Positions 24,479 through 56,599 of a stretch of DNA of 64,000 nucleotides are shown piece after piece. Under the pieces are notes generated by a model. It did no database searches. It saw only the letters and a list, made by a program, of their open reading frames with translations, and was not told where the DNA came from. The position numbers were made by a program, and so were the translations under genes. Positions within the stretch are counted from its first letter, which is position 1. Every line of letters begins with the position of its first letter. Source of the stretch: Erythrocercus mccallii (Eukaryota; Chordata; Aves; Passeriformes; Dicruridae); assembly GCA_013397435.1 (NCBI GenBank), contig VZRG01000352.1, positions 523,137-587,136 on the forward strand, given 5' to 3'.

Positions 24479-27400
24479 CATCATCCATGAAGAACATTTA
24501 TGAGTTTCTTGTGAGTTCTCGATGCGACTTTACAAGAAAAGAAAGGGTTATCCCAGAAAAATCTATAGCTTTTCCACTGAAAGACTTGGAATCAGAACGC
24601 TCATTTTAAAATAGAAAACCAAACCCAAAACCACACCTTACCAACAGTATAGTTTTCTGTTTGTTCCTAAGTAAGCTTTGTTACCCCATATACTCCCACT
24701 GACCAATTAAGCTGTCTGGTGGGAGGTTTCTTATGCTCCACATCATTTGGTTGTTAGTGTATACCCAGCAGCAACATGTTTTATAACCTTCAGAAAATAT
24801 GAAATATTGCCATTTGTAATATGACTATATGAGGGTATTCTCATTATATAAATAGGAAATCTGATAAACTCTCACCAAGCTGGGGAATATTTTCTTTCTA
24901 ACGTATTGTTTGTTTCCTTTGGGAAATACTGCCTTTAATAAAAAAAGCACCTTCATAGTGGCTGTAATGGGTTGTTTAAAAACAAGAAAATGAAAAACCC
25001 ATACAGAAGTCCTAAGAGAAAAGACATGAAGGGAATAAAATATTTGCTCTGCCAAAGCATTAAAAACAAAAATACAAAATGTGCTATATTTAAATTAACT
25101 TTAATAAGAAGTACAAAAAGATAATGTTAAGCAATATTTTGCATGTGGTTAATAAATATTCTTCAACAGCAAGCAGTGACACATTCAAACATAAATCCAG
25201 TTTTTCCTTTTACATTTTAGAAAAGTAACAATTTTCCCAGTTAAAACAAGGTCACAAATTACAGAATATTATAATCTTCTTTTGTTATTTATAACTATGA
25301 AACCTACTAAATAAGTAAACTGTCACCCAGAAGATTTTATATGACATTGATGTTCAAGTTTAAGTATACTTACATTTATCATGCAGTTTCTTACTGTGCA
25401 TATTTGATTCGTGTTTAATTTCAAAATTATTGTTTCATTCCTCCCATTCCGTTATTTCTTTCTAATATACTGGGAATACCTATTTTCCAAGTCCTACACA
25501 TTTTCACACCGAAGTGACTCACTAAAGTAGATTTGTCATACAATGCATAAATGTTTTCTGACTCCAGCCCAGCTGAGAAATTGCAAACCATGTATGAATC
25601 ACAGACCACTTTATTTTTACTATTTTTTTAATCAAGTATAACAACATTTAGTGTTATCACGTCCATTAAAATTAAAGTGCCTTCAAATGTTTCCTAATAA
25701 AGTGACTATTTGGAGGGGAGAGGGTGAAGGGGTGCAGTTTAGGAACTGATTTTTAACAGTTTATAGATACGGTGCATATGTATTCTAGTAGATGTAAAGT
25801 ACTACATTGCATTCCGTGCTATTGCTAAGCTACAGTAGCCTATAAACTGATAAATTCAGCCAAAATGAACCTCTAATAAAGAATATCAAAAGCAGTTGAT
25901 CAAAGTAATATCTTGTTCCATTCACTATTTCCATCCATCCTCAACAGCATAGTTTGATGGATAAAGTATTGGAAAACAAATGCAACACTTCAACCTGTTG
26001 AAGCTCACCCCTTTTAATATCAGATGAAAGAAAGCACTCATTGCAATCATTAAAAACCTTGAATATAGGCATAAGGACACACTCCAGAACACCTTATCGA
26101 GTAAAGTATTCACAACATTATGTAAAGAATTTGAAAGCAAAATAGAACTTTTAAATTATTCAACAATAAAAATATAATCATATATATTTATGTAGACTCC
26201 AAGACTAGAGGAAGAGTATACATCATCTTGCATATTTTAAAGTACCCTCCAAATTCCTTTATGTTAGTGTTATCACCTCATCCTACTTTATAGCACTTTC
26301 ACAATATTAAAGGGCATTAATAAATATCAAGGAAAAAACAGACATAAAGTCCTGTATTTCAGTATGGTTGAAGAACTGACAACCCATATGCAAAGGAGAG
26401 CTCAGGTTAGGTGTACTCCTTTCTGTAAAAGTCTTTACTGACTTTGTTGATAAAGATGAACATGATGAGGATGTAGTTTTATTTTAAATTCAGTGCAAAT
26501 TTTGCCCTGATCTCCATCAGAGATGTCAAGCTCTTAAAATGTATCCTCTTCCAGTAAGATATAATCACAGACTCCAAAAACATAAGTTAAAAGATTCGCC
26601 TAGAAAGATATGAGTCTAGAAAATTAAGTGGTTTAAAGTAGGGGGGAAAAAAACATTTTATGTGATTAACATATGACATGCACTGTAACAAAGTTTTGAG
26701 CCTTTAACTTCTACTACTAAAGACTTAAACTCCCTCACTGATTATCAGATGGCTGTAATTAATAACTGGATTTAGAAAATAATTAAAAGTTCTATTTGTT
26801 AGGGAGTTTGGGTCATCTACAGAAATGAGGTGGAGGTTTCCTTGACTAAAAATAAAAAAAATGACCTATTAAAGGAATGTAACTTGAATTTATATTGCAC
26901 TCTAAAAACATTCTAGCAGGAGGTTCACTGTTGCTGGGATGAGATGTAAGAAATCCTAACACTACTTTATAAAGAACAATTCACTTTACTCAAGGCTGAA
27001 GGGTGATTTGACTTTTACATAAATTCACATAATTATTTTAGCATTTAAATGTGTGTAAGACAAAAACTTTATATGTGATATGAAATTATATCACAGTCAG
27101 AGAGTCTATTTAGGTATGGTTAGATATTTGTACAATTGTCAAACTCTGTATTTTTTAAATGAAGCTATTTAAGTTACTGGGTTTATTTTAAAATGTTTTC
27201 TTCCTCTACTTTGAAACTCATAGCATGGCTTTATAAATTTTAGCATTATGTGTCTTCACATAATTGGGCATAGATGATGATAGCTTCATATCCACACTGA
27301 AATAATCTTTCATGCAAATTTGTTAGGAGTGGTAACATTCAGCAGCATAGACTTCATCTATTTTGTGAAGGTCAAGGCAAAACCTGTGCACTACTAAGCT

Positions 27401-29719
27401 TTCAGAATAGGAGTGAGAGGTATGGAGGACAAATGCTGGCTCTCTGTGCTTAAGTGAAAGCCATGCTTTTTAAGAAAACAAAGTGTAGAATTAAAAAAAT
27501 TCTACTTAATTTATGAAGCTTCTTTTCTCCTTCCCCCCAAGATGTTCCAAACAGCAGGAGACACGCAGCATTGCATGGTCTGTTTTCACAAAGCAGTCAG
27601 AAGAGGCCTCCCACTTTCAAAGGCACTACTCATGTCCCTCAATTTCAGTAGAATTATGCAAGTATTCCATTTTATGTGCAATGTGTACTGTCCCACAACT
27701 CACATGTGGCAATAAGGCTCAGAACTGAAGCTGTAACAAAAATACACATTACCTCCCTCAGTGACTTCTTCCTCAATTATCTCACATTCCATTGCCATGG
27801 TAACAAAGCCATTTGTGTGCTTTCTTTTCTCCTTTCCTCTCCCATACATCCCTACCTCTTCCCTTCTGCTTCTGGTTGATTTCATGCAGAGAGTTTTTGG
27901 TCACTTTTGAAAAGTCTCATCACCCTGTACATTATCCCTAACCACTGGGAAGGGAAGGTGGTTCAGTAAGACTCCTGTTCAGTCTCTAGATGCTCTTTCC
28001 TGTGACTATACAGGGAAATTGGCTCCTTATTTTAGAATGGTCAATGGTATGAGTAGTCTCCCATACTAAAGCTCATATCTCAGGACACCTACTATAACAT
28101 TTTTTTTAAAGATGCTCAACAATGCAGCAGTTACAAGTTGAATTAGCTCAGATCTGGCAGGTGGAGGTAATTTACTTGGCCACAGCATAACTGAAAAGTT
28201 TCAAAGCTACTCTTCTGTCATGAAGTCTCCAGCAGACAACTCTGGCTGATAAACTGTGCTGATCTCTACTTTTCATGCTGATTTATAAATTACTGTTAAA
28301 TTAATTGACATATGCATCCAGAAGTATGTGCCCTAGTACCATACTGGAAGCCTATTTCATAAACATAATTTAGAATTACTGTAATTCCAATCTAACTTTA
28401 TCACAATGTTTTATCTTTGTATTTATTTTATTAATTTCCAAAGTCACATGTTGACCCAAGAATAACGGGAGAAGTAAACTAGATTAATATGTCAACCAAA
28501 AAATTCACTGGCAGATTCCATGTGCAAGTCCTTGATAGAGAAGTGACTTGTATTTTCTCACTCATACTCCCCACTTTAAGTATTTAAGACCTGAAAGATT
28601 TACTCAAATTATAGGAAACCTCTACATATTTGGCATATAGATTTGTGATGTTAGCTTTAAAATCCCAGAGAGATTTTATACTAAATGAAATTACACAGAT
28701 TCCTTCTAAATGAAAATAAGACCTAACTCTTGTATTCTGGTATTCCTTGCACGATGCACCCATTCACTTAAATCTTTACATTAATATTCACTTATTCAGT
28801 TGGTAGTTTTACAAATTTGCAACTTATGTGTACCCAGTTGGTCCACTGTAAGTGTGTCAGCAGTGAAACAGTAAAGCATACTTCTTCCCATAGAAGGAGA
28901 TTGCTTTGATGTAGACCGAGTAACTGAATTTTCTGGAGCACGCCCATTTAAAAGCCTTGCTGACACCCACAATAACTGCATGTAAATATTTAAAATATTT
29001 TGGGTTTTTTTCCACTGAGTTTATATAGTATGCCTACTTTTCTATATAAGTGGGCAATAAATGTAACTTTACCAGGTGATAAATGCCAGTTTTTTCTACC
29101 AACTCAAGAAAGCGTAGAGAAAAGGGTCAGTGAATGACAAAGTAGTTGTACCAATAAAAGCGGTAGCAGCAGGGCTGACTAACATGAAACAGCATTGGAC
29201 TTCTTGTGCAAACTGAAAATATGCTTTTTTGCATGCAGCTCTGAGTTACCCAGATGTTATTTTCCAGAGAAGTCTTGTTGAAGACTTTATCATTAAAAGC
29301 CTTTGAGGAGGTCCCATTCTTGGATAAGGATGCAAAATCCTTCCTTATCAGGTAATTCAACATGACTGAGCAGACTTATATTTGGCATGGGGAGAGTTCT
29401 GACTATACAGTGTCATGCATGGAGAAATACACAACAGTTTCAACATTGTGAAGGGTTTGAGTACCTGGGATGTAGCCAAGGGTGAAACACAAACCTCTGT
29501 TTCTCATACCTCTGTTCCAGTGAGGTTTGGAGAGTCCCTAGATCTTGCCGACATGAACAGAAGGTAAGAAGGTCACAGGAAGGAGACCTCAGCCACAGAA
29601 AACATAATTGAGCTATTCAAGTTCAAGAGTATTTTAGCAGGGGCCTCCATTAAACTATACAGTCAGAGCCCTTTGCCAAAAACAGAGCTAAAAGTGAAGG
29701 GATTTTTCTACAGTCCTAA

Positions 29720-29755
29720 TATTTACAATTATTTGTACATATGTACATATTTACA
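29720..29755 (-). promoter_or_regulatory. GABRA2: Cluster of three Pumilio-type motifs (TGTANATA) in presumed 3' UTR
   Basis: On the gene strand TGTAAATA (29755-29748), TGTACATA (29747-29740) and TGTAAATA (29727-29720) sit within 36 bases. TGTANATA is the RNA recognition element of PUF/Pumilio proteins, which repress or relocalise neuronal mRNAs. The motif presence is direct; function requires that the transcript extends about 2.1 kb past the stop. Confidence 0.4.
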
Positions 29756-30740
29756 TATTTATTCATACCTGGACAATTTGATGTTGAAGGGAAAATTTAT
29801 AATTTACAAATGAAACATTTTAAAAATGTATGCTTATACCATGAAAAAACCCTTTTTTTATTGCTTGCCTTCTAGCCTTTTGTTCATAATCACACTATTG
29901 CACACATCTCCATGTTACATGGAAGATCTACATTTACATATAAATATATATGAAAATAAGGATATTTTTATTTTAATGTTCTGAGTAAAGTGCTTATTTT
30001 TAAGCTACTGTTGATGAGAAAGGTTTAGTCTGACAGTTTAATTGGAGGGAATTCAAGGGATACACACCTTGTCCATGCTTCTCCCTTTCTTTTATAACCC
30101 ACTAAATGTCTTTATTTTACTGATGTCAACTCTGTCTTAACTATTAATTCTATTTATAATATGCATTTGTGACCTTGGCATCTATACTGTCACACAAAGT
30201 ACAAAACAGAATCACATCAAAAGCAAAGAAAAAGCAAGAAAATAAAACAGCAAAAGAAAGCGGTGTTTCTTTTTGTTGTTTTTAGCACACTTCCATGTCT
30301 TAAGATACTCTTTTATTTGATTTTAGAAATATTTGTACAACTTTTTTTAAACTCTGAACATATCTATTTTATGCACTATACTCAAGTTACTGTACAAAAC
30401 TGCAATAAATGACACTATACGACTACATATGTCTCTACTAGAAGACATCATCATAAAGGTGTATCTTTTTTAAAGGTCAACTAATAACTGCTAATGTATG
30501 TGTGAATCAAAATATTTTTGATTGGCCAAGTATATTAAAATCTAAATACCGTACACAATTATCATCTATGCTATGATTTACCAGACCTTTAGGGGCATAA
30601 AGAATCTTTGCAAAGGCTCAGAAGAAAAACAATTTTACTGATAGTATTAAATGTTCTTATAAAATTGCCAATGGCAGATCCAATTTTGTTATATTTGTGT
30701 ATATGAAATACAGTGGATGCCTACTGATGATGCATGACCT

Positions 30741-30746
30741 TTTATT
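30741..30746 (-). terminator. GABRA2: Candidate GABRA2 polyadenylation signal AATAAA
   Basis: Exact AATAAA on the gene strand about 1.1 kb after the stop. Further exact hexamers follow at 30312-30317, 30111-30116, 29967-29972 and 29758-29763. In such AT-rich DNA many will be unused. Confidence 0.3.
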
Positions 30747-31236
30747 AAAAAAATAACATTCAAATCTTAGCAAAATCATTTCTAGTATACAAAGTTGTTG
30801 TAAAGTTATGTCAGCGAAATGTAAAGTTGCAATTTACAAAAGCAGCAGTAAATTTTAGTATATGGACATATTCCTGAACTTAAATCATGGTTCTTGTTTC
30901 CCTTGAAAACAGTGTTTCCTGGGACAAATACAAGTAAATATTTTAACAGCAGGCTTTAAGAAAGCATGAAGCAAAGAAAAAAAGTATATTATATTATATT
31001 ACATTACTGATAAACTTAAACCTGAAAAATTTCTGAGCGATTCTTTAAATCTGAAAATAACTTAATTAAAAACAAAATAAAAAATAATAATTAAAAAAAA
31101 TCCATCTTTGCTGAACCGGACAATCCATCTTAGTAATATCAAATAAATAAAACAGTGAAAAAACAAGTATCTCACTAGCAGAAGTTGGTTGATACTGAAT
31201 TTCATTAACCCTTTTCCCTGAAATCAATTAGATGTA

Positions 31237-31242
31237 TTTATT
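31237..31242 (-). terminator. GABRA2: Candidate GABRA2 polyadenylation signal AATAAA (first after stop)
   Basis: Plus-strand tttatt, i.e. AATAAA on the gene strand, about 590 bases after the TAA. It is the nearest exact hexamer I noticed. Use is not demonstrated. Confidence 0.35.
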
Positions 31243-31713
31243 AACAACTTCCAAGAGGAAAAAAGTAAGAAACTTGTGGCTTTTGCCATATAGTAGTGTT
31301 TACTACCTCTTCAATCTAACTTGTATCCAGAATGTTTGTGAACAGCAGAATTGTACGACCTCCGTACTCTGTTATTTACATGGGTACTGCTATTGTATGA
31401 AACAAGTACACCTTTTTAAAAAAATCACTTCTTTAAATGACAGTTTCTTTCACTAAAGTAGAATTAGTTACTTTATAGAAAAATATTTTAACTTTAAATT
31501 AAAAAAATACTGCTCCTAAATAATTATGTAGGATCACATCTTCATCTCATTGTACGGAGAGAATATAATTCTGTATATTTGAATCCTAGTTTAACAGAAG
31601 TCCCCTGGGTTTAACTTTTAAAGAGCTGGCTGTATTTGCCATGGGTGCTATCTGTTTATAGACCCATGAATTAACACTGTGTCCCTCCTTTGGAGACACA
31701 CAGACAAGACATT

Positions 31714-31721
31714 TATATACA
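31714..31721 (-). promoter_or_regulatory. GABRA2: Pumilio-type motif TGTATATA close to the GABRA2 stop
   Basis: The canonical TGTATATA lies about 105 bases after the stop codon, so it is inside the 3' UTR with any plausible polyadenylation site. Another match (TGTAAATA) is at 31373-31380. Confidence 0.45.
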
Positions 31722-31827
31722 CACTGTACATAATGGTTCACAGATTAGCAGTTATTAGTCGGACTGTACATAGCGAAAAACCTATCTGATTAGAATGATG
31801 CTTGAAGTCCTCAGTGCAAGTCAGCTT

Positions 31828-52054
<20,227 letters not shown>

Positions 52055-53094
52055 CTGTAATAGAATAAATGTATGCACACTAATCTGCTTTCTGAGAACA
52101 AAAATAAAAAAGCTTTGTTTGCAAAATTCTCTTAGTAAAATTCTCAAGGGGGAACAATCATCACAAAAAAATTGTTTAGTACTGAGAATAATAAACAGCA
52201 AGTCAATGTATTAAGAGTATGACATTCTTCTTCATGATTACCAGTTGTTGTTTTTATATTGAACTGTTTCAATATTTAGATTTCTTTATCTGACATACAA
52301 AGTATCTGTGACATGGGTAATTTCAGTAAACACAGTAAGGAAGGAAAGTAAGGAAAGAATACACAGGAAGACATTAAATAGTTCTTTCAGTATCTTTTGC
52401 TGTGGAGTAACCCAGCATTTCAAGAGCATGGAAATTGGCTGAGCCTGGAAGTAAGGAAACAAGGCAACCCATAAAGGGTACAGTATATATAAGCAGAATG
52501 ATATAAGATTTTTCCAAACAGGAATGTAAGGCTCTGTAGTCGTGCGGATTTTATGGACAAAAGTACATAGGTAGGAAACAACAGCTGAAGATTAACAGGT
52601 GACACACATTGCCTGGTGAACCTTACTCTGATGCCTAGTCTTGGAAGGCAGTACAGTTGGGAAAAAAAAGGATGCAAGCAAAAACAGTCTGATAACCTAG
52701 ACCAGATGCCTGTGTCAACCAGTGCTTGGTATCCCATCTGGTGGGTTTTGTTGCTGTTTAGTTGGTTACTGGCTGGGGTTAAATCACAACACAAACAAAC
52801 AGAAAACTGATTAAACATTGAAAATGTAAATTCATCAGCTATCTTCAAAATGGAACTATAAATGGATTTAGTGTTTTGCTTCTGTCAGCACAGCATATAA
52901 ATTGGATATAGGAGAGCTTAAAAACTATGCTGGAAGCAAACTATATTCAGCATATTGGCAAATGCTACTTTGGTGCAATTTTGTTTTGTTGGGCAGGTAC
53001 AAAATGTGGTCTCATTAGTTCAAAATATTAGTATGCTGCAACAGTCTGTACTACTGCAACTGCTCTGCAAAAACCATTTTCAAGTAAACTACTT

Positions 53095-53376
53095 TGAATG
53101 GACAAGGCCTGATAAAAGAGAGGACACAGTCTCAAGCTGCATCAAGGGAAATGTAAGTTGGATATTAGGAAGAAGTTTTTCACAGAGAGAGTAATAAAGT
53201 TTTGGAATTATCTGCCTGCGGAAGTGGTGGAGTCACCATTCCTGGATGTGTTTAAAAAAAGACTGGATGTGGCACTCAGTGCCATGGTTTAGTTGAGATG
53301 TAGGGCATGGGCTGGACTTGATGATCTTGAAGGTCTCTTCCAACCTGATCATTCTGTGATTCCGTGATTCTGTGAA
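53095..53376 (+). mobile_element. CR1 LINE 3' end with ATTCTGTGA tail
   Basis: gttggatattaggaagaagt, ggaagtggtggagtcaccat, agactggatgtggcactcag, tgccatggtttagttgagat, ttgatgatcttgaaggtctc and ttccaacctgatcattctgt are followed by the short tail repeats ttctgtgattccgtgattct. The copy is 5'-truncated and relatively well preserved; it lies antisense to GABRA2. Confidence 0.92.
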
Positions 53377-54382
53377 AATTTAACCAATATAAAATTTTCA
53401 AGGGATTTCAATATAAAAGTGACTTCAAGAAACTTATCAGCCTCTATAATTTTCTGCTGGGTCCCTTGTGTGCTGATTAACAAGGCTTAAGGTTCTTCTC
53501 CATCAATCATACAGCAATACAAAGGGAGTGCTGACTAGACAGTGACAAGTGACAGCTCTCTTCAGCTGCTTTGGTCTGTGAGCCAAAGGGCAGTGAGGAC
53601 CTTTTCCAGGTCAGGGCCAGAGGCTAAGGAGAGCATGAGGAATAAAGAAAAGAGAATTTTGCTACATGAAGGAGCATGACAGGGGCAGGAGAGAAAGCAG
53701 TTCTCTTCAAGAATGGCGACAAATCCAAAGAAAATTGCATTTTGGAAATTATGGATACTTATAAACTAACCTGACAAAAACCAGAAGCTCAGTTTTCAGC
53801 TATACCAAGAGATCGTATATTAATGTAAAAAATTTTGTCATTTTTCTACCTAAAATTTTAAATATTTAAAATAATATTAAATAAAACCAGCATGACAGTA
53901 CACTGAAAATTAATTTACTTGGTTTTCTTTAATCCCATTTTTTATTATCTCTAATAATGTTTTGGCAAATATACCTGTTTAATACAAAATTACGAACCTC
54001 TAAAACACAGAGGTTTAGCAATACATGCTAAAACATGTATTTCTTTGATATTATACTTGATTTTGTTCAGTACCTCACAACTGCTAGAGACTGCCTCACA
54101 ATAAGAGGTTCTCTCACTTCTCTATGAGAGATAACATTTGTCTTTTATTTGCTGATTTATATGTTGTTTTATTTGATAAATATCATGTGACTTAAAATCC
54201 CATTTACAAATAAAAGTTACCTATCAGTTCAGTTGCAGGGAAAGTGACAAAATGCATAATATCATAGAGGATCAGGAATAGCAGGGGAGTATATGAAATT
54301 TGGATAAAATACCAGGTAATTAAAGGAAAACAATTGCCCTAACAGCCTCCTCATGGTTTTTGTCTGAGGGGATTTAACAATA

Positions 54383-54411
54383 AATCATTTTTATAGTAAT
54401 CATTTTTATAG
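54383..54411. repeat. 15-bp-period tandem duplication
   Basis: aatcatttttatag at 54383-54396 and 54398-54411, separated by one T. Confidence 0.85.
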
Positions 54412-54920
54412 AAAAGACAAAAGCAGACATGAAATGCCACTAAATCAAAGCAGCAACATTTCACAAAACCCCGCATCTGCATGGAGACAGCTAAGGAAGT
54501 AGAATGAGCAGGAACGAATGAGCAGTAGAATGAGCTGCAGCCTTGAGAGACCCTACTGAGAAATCTTTGACTGATCCACAGGCAATGCTTAATGGCTCAA
54601 ACACTGTTAAGGTAATCACCAAAGAACTTTGCCCACTATGGCAAACTGTATAAAGAAGCAACTGCTCATATGAGACCACAGAACTCCCCTCTCTCCCTCT
54701 CCCCTGTATGCCTCTGTGAATTTCTGGAAATTTGGACAGTAAATTCCCAATGGGAATTTGAGATAAGGAATAGGTGCTACTATTGTCCCATTATCTCAGG
54801 CCTAAGGAGAAGTAAACAAGGCTGAGAGGAATGTATCCACAAGAAAAGTCAGCTCAGCAGATGTGCTGAAAATAAGCCCTGGCTGGGTCTGGCAGGGGGA
54901 GACCATAGCTGCCAGACTTT

Positions 54921-55217
54921 TTTCTGGGGTCTTCCACCAGAGGACTGCACATAATGCACAGTTGCAACAGATCCATGGTGCTGCAAAAGACAACATCAAA
55001 CTTCCCTTCCCAGGAGAGGTGTCTGGGCCCTCCCACATAAACCCAAACATATATTAACCCATTGAACTCAATGTTTCATAGGCTTCCCCCACCTCTGGCA
55101 GATCAAAACTCTGACCATCACTTGCACTAACAAACACTGAAATTACATCAAGTCTTGTTGAATCCATATATGGTGATATCTATCTAACCTTCTTCTCCTT
55201 TCTTTCTCTTTCTTTCA
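54921..55217 (+). repeat. LTR-like dispersed repeat, copy 1
   Basis: tttctggggtcttccaccag, gttgcaacagatccatggtg, ctgcaaaagacaacatcaaa and catcaagtcttgttgaatcc, then a pyrimidine tract (ttctcctttctttctctttc), align in order and orientation with 63371-63668. A TATA-like atatattaacc precedes the middle. Layout and promoter-like features suggest an endogenous-retrovirus LTR, but the ends were not found. Confidence 0.7.
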
Positions 55218-56575
55218 TTTCCTTATAAATTTTCTTCAGTGTTATTTTTATGCTTTTGTATTGCTATATTGCTATTGATAATAATAACCAAAATGCCTAC
55301 ATATCGCCTTTCCTTTGAAACCAAAATTTTCCAAAATTAACTCATATATATATAGGTATTTATAAACACTGATCATTGTTTCACCCTAATCCATTCCAAG
55401 GGAACAATTAATAAGAACCTGAGCTACCCTCATGTTTAGGGTGGTTTGTAACACCATCCAGTCTGTGCTGGAGATCTTTATTTCAGAACATCTCATTTAG
55501 AAGATGGAAATAGGGAATAAAGCAAGGTTTGCTGTGAATGATGACAAACACCTTCTGTTTCCATTTACCACAATAGCAGTAAAACCTCACATAGTTCTTA
55601 AATAACTTACCTTTCTACAGAATTCTTTGCATTTTTTTTTAAATAGAAGTATTGGGATCTCAATTTCTTATTGTCCATTTAAAATTATTATTTAAAGCAA
55701 AATACAACCTCTGTCTTTGCATCCCAGTGCTATATTCACTGATCCCATGTTCCCTTCTGTGCCAAATCTATTCTGCTTATGATCATGAATATCCCTACTG
55801 ATGTTTACCATATCTAAAAAATGAAAAAATAGAAAGGTATTGAATTACTTTTGAGTATAATAAATATGATAAAAAGCCAGCTACAAAAAGATGCTACATA
55901 AAGATTTTGAGACTAAATTCAATAATCGACTCGACTAATTTGATTCTATTCCTATTCAATTTATTTGATATATACCACTTTGTGGTAAATGCCGTGTAAT
56001 GTTTACTTTTCAGTCAAGGCTGACGTTCTGTGACAAAGGCAAATCTGGACTCTAGAAAAAAATTCTCAGATTAGTGCCTGATGCCAATTTAATTCATTCT
56101 GCAGATATTCTCCTATGTAAAAAACTGCTCTCTTTGGACATGACCTAACCAGTCTCCAGTATATATAATGCAGTATCTCCACAAAATCACAGGAGCATAC
56201 TTCCAGGTCTTCAGAGGACTCCTGTGATAATTTCTAGACAAGAAAGTGCTCCAACTGTGTTATGTCTAAAATGGTGCTTATATAGCCAGACTCTGATGCA
56301 GTACGATTAAACATAATCTTTCAAATATGTATTATACTACCTTAAATGAAATTTTAGGTACAGGCAATGAGATTCTTGCTACAGTTTTAAGAAGCATTTG
56401 ACCCTCTGCCAGTTTAATGGTCAGAGGAATAAAATGGTGAGGAAATTTCATTCCTCTTTTAATATGCAGTTGTTGTGCATAACATTATGCACAATAAAGA
56501 ATATATTAGTATCCCTGGCAGAAGCTTTAACTGACCTGAGTATAAGCAAAGCCTCCCCACTACATGGCAGCCTTC

Positions 56576-56599
56576 TTTTTTTTTTTTTTTTTTTTTTTT
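56576..56599. repeat. Poly-T run of 24
   Basis: Uninterrupted T homopolymer; the frames crossing it (Phe or Lys runs) are not genes. Length is prone to sequencing error. Confidence 0.95.

Larger units (their letters stand above)
24479..31827 (-). other. GABRA2: Probable GABRA2 3' UTR and downstream flank
   Basis: About 7.3 kb directly after the stop codon. It is AT-rich and without recognised transposons, in contrast to the DNA on either side. Minus-strand AATAAA signals (plus-strand tttatt) are frequent, and AU-rich ATTTA motifs are abundant. How far the transcript runs cannot be read from sequence; the nearest signal would give a UTR of about 0.6 kb, and the farthest several kb. The short frames in this block have no domains. 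Confidence 0.5.

Noticed and set aside
52420..52848. 142-codon minus-strand frame upstream of the 221-bp GABRA2 exon as a missing exon
   Set aside because: The translation has no similarity to a GABA-A N-terminal domain, and a 68-bp exon is expected next.
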